Below, piece after piece: positions 46,661 through 64,000 of a stretch of DNA of 64,000 bases. Every line of letters begins with the position of its first letter. The stretch's first letter is position 1. The stretch is from Branchiostoma lanceolatum (taxonomy: Eukaryota > Chordata > Leptocardii > Amphioxiformes > Branchiostomatidae), in the NCBI RefSeq assembly GCF_035083965.1, contig NC_089724.1:18680974-18744973 (forward strand). Direction: 5' to 3'. The notes beneath the pieces were generated by a model that saw only the letters and a program-made list of their open reading frames with translations, did not search any database and had not been told where the DNA came from. A program made the translations under genes and the position numbers.

Positions 46661-49600
46661 TCAGCGGCGCGCCCCATGATCAGACTCGCGGCGGTTGTCG
46701 TCCCATACCGGCCGGAACGTCCGTCCCAAACGCTTGGCCTTGGACACCGCGATGTTAGCTTTGCGCTGACGGTGGAAGAAGATTACATTCATTTGACGTA
46801 ACGTTACATCACTAACATTGGTCTTCGTATGACACACACTGAACGATATGTGCAGTTGTTAATGTCTCTGTAGCTGTATGCTCATTCCGGTTCCTCTAGA
46901 TATAACGTACCACAGTTAAAGTTTACTGATACACTGGAAGACAATAATACGTTTCAGTACACACCCTTCGGTATTGAGCGGCAATTTCCTGACTCGTCAT
47001 GAAGACCTTCTTGCCAATTCGTTCCCTCTTGGCCCTCCGCTTCACAAAGTAGTTAGCCACTGCTCTCCTCTTCTTGCCATCGCGTGTAGCGAAGACGTCC
47101 GTGTCGTTAACGTACGTGATGGCGAAGGGCGTCCCAGACGGCGTCTTGGCCGTGATCCTGGCCTCCTTCTTAGCCAGTTTGTTGGATCCTTCAGCGAGAA
47201 TCACCTGAAAAAAGGCGAGGAATGAACGACTTTTTATTCCCAAATTACCTTTTCTAGCCTTCGTTCTTGTCCATTCGCCCATTCCATCCCCTTATTCATG
47301 TCCTACTACCTACATCTCTTGAGTTACGGATATTTCACAACTTAAGTTTTTTCTAGATCTTGTCACATCAGAACCTCTGTGGCAAATTTGAAGATAACTA
47401 GAAAGGCAACATTTGCGAGCAAATACAGCATGTTTAGCCATACTCCTCGCCATGCAAAAAATGGACTCTCCCCAAATAACAATGGACCATTCTAAAATAT
47501 AAAATACTTGCACTAAAAAAATGAATCACCCCAGTCCAAAACTGAGTCTTCCAGTAGCACCTCAACACAATATGGACCAGTCCACAACCATATCCACTAA
47601 TTGATTAACACTTCTGCTAAAGAATGGACTTTTTCATAATCATTCCAGCTCAAAATTGAAAGAAATAATTAAAGAATCCTCCCCTTGCAAGAATGGGATA
47701 TTCCGTGCCATTTCCATGTAAACCAGTCGAAAAATATCCGCTGAAAATTACACTCTTGCGCATAATCAACCCAGTTCAAAATTGAATTAAAAAAGATCAG
47801 CCCCAGGGAAGAATGAAGTTTTCCATAGTATACATATGAAGATTTGACAGGAGACGAAGGAAATGACCAAAAACAACATATTTGGGTCAATTCAAAGTCA
47901 CCGAGAGGGTTTTAATATAATATTTGTAATATGTTTGAACTATTTTGATTAAAAGAATGTCTAAGTCACAACAGTTCTAAAGTGTTCAAACAATTAGAAT
48001 TGAAACTTATAACATGTTTGAACTCATTTCACATACGTTGGAAACATTTCGAACGTAACTACACAAAAATCTCTTTATTTAGAACAGTTTCAAACCATCT
48101 ATCCAAATGTTTCAATGTTCGAACAATTTGTAACAAAAGATTTTCACAATTGCCCTCATAAACGAAGGTGCTAAGTCCTCCTGTGTGTTTCTGCCTATTT
48201 TCGGTGGCCGCGCTAGACCACCAGCGGATTTGTTTTGACGGAGCGTCACCCGCGCGCGACGATGTACACTGTTCGGCACCGCTAATATCCGGCATTTTCC
48301 CGCTCCAAAACACTCCACAAGACCCACGTTTTTAGTGTTTTGCCTCTTGTGCAACACGATTCGATTTGCATTACTAACGGGACGAAAATGATAGAAAAAA
48401 TTCACCCCGTCCCGGCGTCCGTCCCAAAAACATGAACGACATGAAAATATATTTTCTTACAGATTCAATCACAAAAATCAACAGCATGGGATTCCAAATT
48501 TTCGCAACGGCCGACCATTTATCATGGTTGAACTTCCTTCCAAGGCGTGCGATAGATAAACATTCCCGGCACATAATAGTCACTAGTACCAGACTAACGC
48601 AAGCTCATGATGATAATAGGGAGAAAGTTTGTCAGTGAAGTTTGGCCACCAGAGGGTACATTCATTTAACGTTACAAGCTAGCGCAAAGGGGCGAATCAT
48701 TGACCTTACCGGGGACTGACTCTACTGGCCTAATCATTCCTTTTTTGCCGAATTCTACGATCCATACGCCCGTACGTAGGACATGTAGGAAGGCACCGCC
48801 TACCACCCGCCTTTGATCATGTATGAAGTCGGCGGCAGAGAGAGATCATCAATCAATTTTGACAGGAGTGTCGCGCCAGTCTGAGGAGAAACGATCTCCC
48901 GTGTTGTGTTGAAGAATTTGGAGTTTGAAAATATCTGGAATAACTAATGCTAGAATAAACATTCACAAAATCATTGATTTAACTTGTTTTCTGTTATAAA
49001 ATTTCCTAAACTGCAATTTAACCACTGAGTTTAAGGGAACATGGTGTTTTCCCGATAATCACGTTAAATGTTTATGTCCGGTCTTTCCTCCTCGTAAGCA
49101 AACTTCAAGCTTGGCCAGGTGCAAGGCACTCGGGGTCAATGACCTGTAGGTCATATGTAGTATTGAAAGTGACAGAAGTGGCAAATATTGTCAAGAAAGC
49201 CCAAAATAAATCGTTTTGAATATATGTATGCCAAAAATGGGAATGTAGTCCTTTAAATATTTGTTCAAGCCACATATACAGCAAATTTCAGGTCATTCGG
49301 TTGAAATACAAGGGCGCAGGAGGCCAAGATAGCCTAAAAACCTCAATAAAATCACTTTCAAGGTCAATATCAAAAAAAGGAAAAGAACGTACATTGGTTT
49401 TTGCCTACATTACCTCTGTACCAAATTTCAGGTCATTTGGTCAAAAAATGACAGAGATGAATCGATTTGAAGATTTGACAGGAGAAGAAACATGAGAGAA
49501 AACAATATGTTGAGCCATACTTATGGCTAAACATAATTAAGGATGCCCTTACCCGACTCCAGATGTCCGCGTTACTGAGTTCTCTCCTCAGGTGAGTCGG

Positions 49601-50234
49601 CGACCTTGCAGACGGCACCGGGTGCCTGAATCGCCACTCCGGCATCATCATGCTGTCTTCCAGCTTCAGTCTGGCCGGACGGCACGGACGTGCATTCAGC
49701 TTGGGCAGACGGGTGGGCTTGTCGGACGGCACGCGGAAGGCTCCGGGACATTTGACCGGCAACTCAGTGATCAACACTTGTGATGTCTTGTTGTGTCTTG
49801 GTTCAGACATTGTGGCGTTAGGGGCTTTAACACTGCAGACGTCTGGAATAAACCATTTCGTGCATACAGTAACTGGGTGATGGAGAACCAAAGACAAGGG
49901 TGGAATCAATGGATGCTGCATTATAGGAGTTAACAGAGGGATTTGTATTATTCCTCAACGAAATCTAGTAGAGCTTCGCTACAATATCGTGTATTTATGT
50001 GAATATTTGTCTGCGATAGTAAGCGAGGAAATGAGGTTAGCTACAACATTGAGTGGAAAGTAGTACAATATGTGTTAACACTATACTGTTATGGAAGCCG
50101 TGTCACTAACCTGTAGGGTCCCCCCTATCAAGCATCGCCATCTCTTCTGGCTCGTCTGGCACATTCTTTACGTCTCCTACAGGCTCTTCGGCTGGTGAAA
50201 CCTTCGCGGATTTCACTGAGCAACAGCTCAGCAT
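46661..50234 (-). CDS. Unrecognised basic protein, 4 exons, 252 aa
   Basis: Minus-strand exons 50234-50111, 49842-49553, 47204-46965 and 46765-46661 join in frame (759 nt) to TGA with GT-AG introns. I do not recognise the family. The first third is acidic (PAEEPVGDVKNVPDEPEE) after a Cys-rich start MLSCCSVKSAK. The middle has conserved-looking Pro/Arg-rich text (LITELPVKCPGAFRVPSD, RPARLKLEDSMMMPEWRF). The last third is strongly basic (KKRRAVANYFVKRRAKRER and RKANIAVSKAKRLGR). No signal peptide or membrane segment is visible, so it is probably intracellular. The start is the ATG before SCCSVK; an in-frame upstream ATG at 50387 adds 51 low-complexity residues and is less likely. It is divergent from the helicase-like gene and may share its promoter. 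Confidence 0.65.
47205..49552. other. Intron 2 of the unrecognised gene
   Basis: About 2.3 kb. Besides the dispersed repeats at 47397-47700 and 48640-48785, a CpG-rich patch at about 48190-48310 (GGTGGCCGCGC, CCCGCGCGCGACG) stands out from AT-rich surroundings. It may be an internal promoter or part of a repeat; no exon is evident. Confidence 0.4.
47397..47700. repeat. Dispersed repeat related to 9798-10130
   Basis: AACTAGAAAGGCAACATTTG and the following GCATGTTTAGCCATAC..CCATGCAAAA text resembles the 9798 region. A shorter related piece lies near 49490-49530 (ATATGTTGAGCCATAC). It lies in the third intergenic/intronic part upstream of exon 3 of the unrecognised gene. Confidence 0.4.
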
Positions 50235-50910
50235 CCTCAATTTCGTATTCCTGAAGTATGTTCCATGGTTCTGTGTGCTACCTCGGTTTCCTAACGTCTG
50301 TACTGTCCGGAATAAGTACACGCCGCGCGTGTTTCCGTATATATTGTGATGATTTTCCCTGTTATTTTGCTGCAGGAACATGACCACCGTGAAGCGCAGT
50401 GTTCGTAGTTATTATCAGTATAACCTTATACGTGCGTTGATAAATGAACACATGATAAGAAAAGGGGTCCGCCCCGGTGTGTGGCGCTCTGTCGGCCTAT
50501 AGAAAAAGCAGCATGATTCACCACAAAACAGGGTCACTGCTTCAGAGAAAGCATCTATCTAAAATTCTGCTCGTTTGAATGTCGCGGTATCCAGCTGACG
50601 TCACGGCGCGACGACGTCCCACCTTTAACCTCGTCGCCTTACGGTTGATGTAACACCTTGCTCACGTGACCAGACGCCAGGTAAACAGTGAGCTAATGCT
50701 GCTGCTGTAGCGGCCACCCCACCGTCGGTCCGGGCACGTCATCGTCGTTCACCTTAAGTGGAGATTCTGACGAAGAAAGATCGCTACGTGAGCCATGTTG
50801 GTGCTACCTTTCCAACAGCCGTAATGTCGGCGGGTCCCTTGACGAACGGAGTCGGAACTGCCTTTTCCCCTGCAAACTGTGACGTATAGCGTGACGATCA
50901 GCTGATAGCC
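50235..50910. promoter_or_regulatory. Divergent promoter with CRE and E-box palindromes
   Basis: Only 676 bp separate the ATG of the minus-strand gene from that of the helicase-like gene. Within it lie a perfect cAMP-response element TGACGTCA (50596-50603), a second half site ACGACGTCC, and TCACGTGA (50662-50669), an E-box/CLEAR-type palindrome. The region is GC-richer than its surroundings and lacks a TATA box, as usual for shared housekeeping promoters. Function is inferred from position and motifs. Confidence 0.5.
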
Positions 50911-60539
<9,629 letters not shown>

Positions 60540-61310
60540 CAAATCAACAGCTTCTTTTGGAAAGCCTTCCAAGAAATGCATGTCATGTCACACCCAAATG
60601 TTTTAAACAAGTGGATCTCTGCAACAACGTGCAAGGACTACTGCAATAGTATGCTGTGGCCCAACTGGATGTTGGACAGTTTCTGCAACCCTAGAGTACT
60701 CGACAACTGTAGTTGTGATTGTGCTGCATAGTGCTTGAAACCACAGTCGGAGAAGCTACAACTGGTAGCAGCTTGATAAGAAACAGTCCAATATACAGAA
60801 TCTTTACTGTATAGTCTGACTTAACATGCCAATTGATATCTGGGTTATTTCCTAAGAGGAAGTTTTCAACATGACTATGTCAAATACAGTTTAGATGACT
60901 AGCTAACCTTTGATCATGGAGAGGAAACTAATAAGAGCAAAGGATCCAGAGAGGCTAAACTTATATACAGGCTGACTTATTAACTGTTAAGGTCTTGAAA
61001 AGGCTGTTGCAAAATCAGACATAATACAACTGTAGTTTTTACCATGAGAGTCTACAATCAATGTGTGTGAGACTAAGGGAAAGTATATTTTGTTACACTG
61101 AAAAAGATGCCTTTGCTATAACCCAATGTTTTTGAGTGGGTGAGGGACAAGAGAATTCCGAAGTGTACTTATTAAGAGCACATAATTATGTACTGCTGCT
61201 ACATTGCAAATTTTGTACTTTGGAAGCAATAAATGTTGCACTTGTGCTAGAGACTAACTGTGGAAATGTTCGTGGTGCCAAAAAATAAAGCACTATTTGT
61301 AATGCATTCT
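60540..61310 (+). other. 3' untranslated region of the helicase-like gene
   Basis: Follows the TAA at 60537-60539. Two AATAAA polyadenylation signals lie at 61228-61233 and 61284-61289, so the transcript likely ends near 61250-61310. Confidence 0.5.
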
Positions 61311-63001
61311 GTGTCATCAGTGTGACTGAATCATTTACTTGTGTGTCTTTGGAAGACATGTACACGTAGCAATCCTGGAAATGTGTCATATCCCAGAGTT
61401 AACTTTCCATGAATGTTGTCAGTCACCTCTGCTGGAGTGTTGATCTGCTTTTATACAGGTCCAAATCCAACTTATCTGGTTTCATGTCATGTTTGACAGT
61501 GTAGAAGACTTAAAGAAAGCTAAATTCATAATGGGTCAGAGCATTCACTATCTATTGAGAAATGGTGTCCCAGGCATGGGCATCAAAACCGATTAGCACA
61601 GGATACTTGAAACTGAACATAGCAAAGTGGCAGAGACCAGTAAACAAGCAGTCCAAATCTACTGACATGATAATAACTGTTTTACTTCAAACTCAATTCT
61701 TCACAATGCATGGTTTGACTTTTACTGGTCATTTTTCTTTTCTCATCCAGCTCCAGTATCACATGTACATGTACAACAAAAATCCCTGATCCAAACCATG
61801 GCACAGTATATGTAACTTCACTACATTTACATGGTATAACATTTCTTCAAACAAAATTCTAGATACAAAATTCTAGACATAAAACATATGTCAAAAACAA
61901 CACAAATACTGATATTGCCATTTTGTACAACACAATACACATTTCTATGATTCATGCTGGCAGAGTGGAATGGTATCATTCCTAGGAATGCAACAAGAAA
62001 GAAGATACATCACTGATTCAAATAAGACTGCTACAGCACATGTTTAACCATAACAACTTTTTCGGATATAAAACAACTCACATATAAGTAAACAAGAACT
62101 GTGAACGCCATCCTGGCAGTGAAGTTCCAATAGATATACTTTGTTGTACAATAGATATCCATTTTCAGTGTTAGGAAACACAGCTCTCAGAACATACAAG
62201 TCATGTAGAATGACATCAAAATCTTCACAAGCATTCATTTCATGTGGCAGACAGGATATTGCTTGAACGCAAATGAAAAAAAAGTTTTGAGGTCACAGAA
62301 TGGCTATTTTTCTCTTCTGTAAGTTATACAGCTTTCTTAGGCAGAGTCTTAACAAAATGACACAATATAGACATTTAAAAAATGTACAATCAGAAATGAC
62401 ATATACATACTGATGTTAAATTAGTTATACAACTCACACAGGAATGTTATTCATCTAAGTTATACTTAACTCTGGTGCTAAGTTTATACCACATAATGTC
62501 CATGTGAATAATACAGAATTTGGATTGTGCATGACATTGCACAAGAGAAGCACAAATATGTATATCATAAACATTCTAATAATCAAAACTTACTGATTGT
62601 TCAGCTGTGTCCTAGCAGGACTGGATTGTCATAAAAGGGACAGACACAGACAGAATTTCAATAAAAAACTAAAACCTGTATGGCACAACCAAATATTTTC
62701 TCTCAAAACTGTACATGTTACCTAGTTCATAAGGTGCTAACCATCAATTAAACATTTACATGACTGTACACTGTACATAAGTAAGAAATCCACAATACTG
62801 TGTTGTGGCAGCATAAAAGGCAAGACATTGCCCTGTCCAGATGTACATGTAAAACAAGCTGTCCTTTCAATTTAGTTACACGTGTCAGCAAGGCTCCACA
62901 CATTAGTGTCAGGCTCATACATTTACAAACATGTGATTCACATAAAATGCCTGTACAAACTGAACTGACTCACAAAACAATCAACCCGACAGTATTGAGA
63001 T
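61311..63001 (-). other. Probable 3' untranslated region of the ADGRA gene and tail-to-tail spacer
   Basis: AT-rich, with no exon, inverted repeat or tandem array recognised. The gene on the right reads leftwards into it. I did not identify its polyadenylation signal. Confidence 0.4.
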
Positions 63002-64000
63002 CTAGACACTTGTTTCATTCCTCAGTGACATTGTACTTTTCATGGTCCCCGAAGAGCTTGATGGTCTGAAGTCCAACTCTACCCTGTCGTCTGACTCCCC
63101 CTCTCCTAGCAGACCTTCCTCTGGGGAGGTCTCGATCACATCGTCCAGTTCTATGTCCACAGGGCCAGCTGGCTCTGTTGTGTGGGACTCATAACTTTTC
63201 TGTGTATTGGCATCACTGTCAGCTGTGTTACTGTTTCTAACATCAGAGTCTTCATTGCTTTTCCTTGCTTTTTCCTCCTCTTTTTTAGGCCGAACCTCTG
63301 GTTGGCTTGCCCGGCTCTCCGGCCGACTACTGTTCTCAGGCGTGGTGGCCATGTCGTGGCCATACGGCCGTTTTACCATGAGTTTCATGGCCTCGTGGTA
63401 CGGATTTCTATGTCTTGTTGATGGTCTGTGCAGAGGGTGTCTGGGGATGTGTCCATTTGGTTTGGACATATGGCTTTGACTACTGTGTATGCTGTGGCTA
63501 TGACTATGGCTGTGAGTGTGGGTGTGAACAGAGGGGTCGGGGAAGCTGCCATTGCCCACCGACCCATTACCCACAGAAGGTCCATTCCCCAGTGGGAGGG
63601 GGGTGAGTTTGGGCCTGTTGGCCTGTTGAGGAACAGACGAGGCTGTTCTATTGGTCTGTGAGGACTCCAGGCTACACAGGGAATGTGCCTTACTCCCTTG
63701 GATGTGACCGTTGGCCGTGACAGTAGGTTCCACCGTGACGTGGTAGTTATTTTTAGGTTCTCGGTAATGGCACATTCTCCAGCTCTGTCTGACGTCTTCG
63801 CGAGTGACGCAGTAATGGATGAACACAAACAGGCCGAGAGAGGCGCTTGCTGCGCCGTAGAAGCAGCTGAAGATTAGGTCCACATAATACTCCTGGGATA
63901 CTGCTATGGCGGCACAAGCCCACATGGCGACGAAGTTAAACATGATGAAGACGATACTCCTGAGCTGGTTCTTGAAGCTGTGTTCCATGTCGATGTACGA
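63002..64000 (-). CDS. Adhesion GPCR of the ADGRA group (GPR123/124/125-like), last exon, partial
   Basis: A single open frame from the window edge to TAG at 63004-63002 (332 residues). It encodes TM6 (LRSIVFIMFNFVAMWACAAI), a short loop SQEYYVDL, TM7 (IFSCFYGAASASLGLFVFIHY) and a cytoplasmic tail of about 260 residues starting CVTREDVRQSW. The tail has a His/Ser/Thr run (HTHTHSHSHSHS), Ser/Pro-rich text, an acidic segment and ends ETSV. A class I PDZ-binding end of the form ETxV is characteristic of ADGRA2/ADGRA3, which signal with Wnt/planar-polarity partners. The N-terminal leucine-rich-repeat, Ig and GAIN parts would lie beyond the window. The in-frame Met at 63988 is internal to the membrane domain and not the start. 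Confidence 0.88.
   Translation of the reverse strand, partial: SYIDMEHSFKNQLRSIVFIMFNFVAMWACAAIAVSQEYYVDLIFSCFYGAASASLGLFVFIHYCVTREDVRQSWRMCHYREPKNNYHVTVEPTVTANGHIQGSKAHSLCSLESSQTNRTASSVPQQANRPKLTPLPLGNGPSVGNGSVGNGSFPDPSVHTHTHSHSHSHSIHSSQSHMSKPNGHIPRHPLHRPSTRHRNPYHEAMKLMVKRPYGHDMATTPENSSRPESRASQPEVRPKKEEEKARKSNEDSDVRNSNTADSDANTQKSYESHTTEPAGPVDIELDDVIETSPEEGLLGEGESDDRVELDFRPSSSSGTMKSTMSLRNETSV

Noticed and set aside
63182..63877. Plus-strand frames opposite the ADGRA tail
   Set aside because: Antisense shadows; the minus frame is a clear receptor with a PDZ-binding end.

Overview
This is a eukaryotic window carrying multi-exon genes with GT-AG introns and no operons. The mix of animal-only families (SLCO and SLC22 transporters, an adhesion GPCR of the ADGRA group, an animal-type polyketide synthase), short exons in repeat-rich introns, many small inverted-repeat elements and the recurrent word TAACGTTAC suggest an invertebrate deuterostome, most probably an amphioxus (Branchiostoma). 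The species call is an inference. I joined exons by hand from splice sites, reading phase and family similarity; every joined frame stays open.

Layout. 1-2954 (-): 5' end of a type I polyketide synthase gene covering nearly the whole ketosynthase domain. 2955-11668: intergenic, with a hairpin element, a TA-flanked inverted-repeat transposon split by a LINE fragment, a tandem repeat and a CA-rich microsatellite. 11669-19512 and 21978-28451: a direct tandem duplication, each unit carrying an intact nine-exon SLC22-type transporter gene (598 and 597 aa). Intron 2 of each copy is filled by a 28-bp minisatellite that repeats the 3' splice site itself. 28877-36600: a duplicated promoter/first-exon region upstream of an SLCO (OATP) gene. 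37290-43598 (+): SLCO gene, 12 coding exons, 700 aa, with a possible alternative last exon at 44847-45083. 46661-50234 (-): unrecognised four-exon gene, 252 aa. 50235-50910: compact divergent promoter. 50911-60539 (+): DHX32/DQX1-family helicase-like gene, 12 exons, 790 aa. 63002-64000 (-): last exon of an ADGRA adhesion GPCR, tail to tail with the helicase-like gene.

The genes do not form one pathway; three of the loci are membrane transporters (two SLC22, one SLCO). The most unusual structure is the splice-acceptor minisatellite. Also notable are a MITE that entered a splice donor and left its +5 G in place, and a 63-bp copy of ADGRA coding sequence inside a helicase-gene intron.
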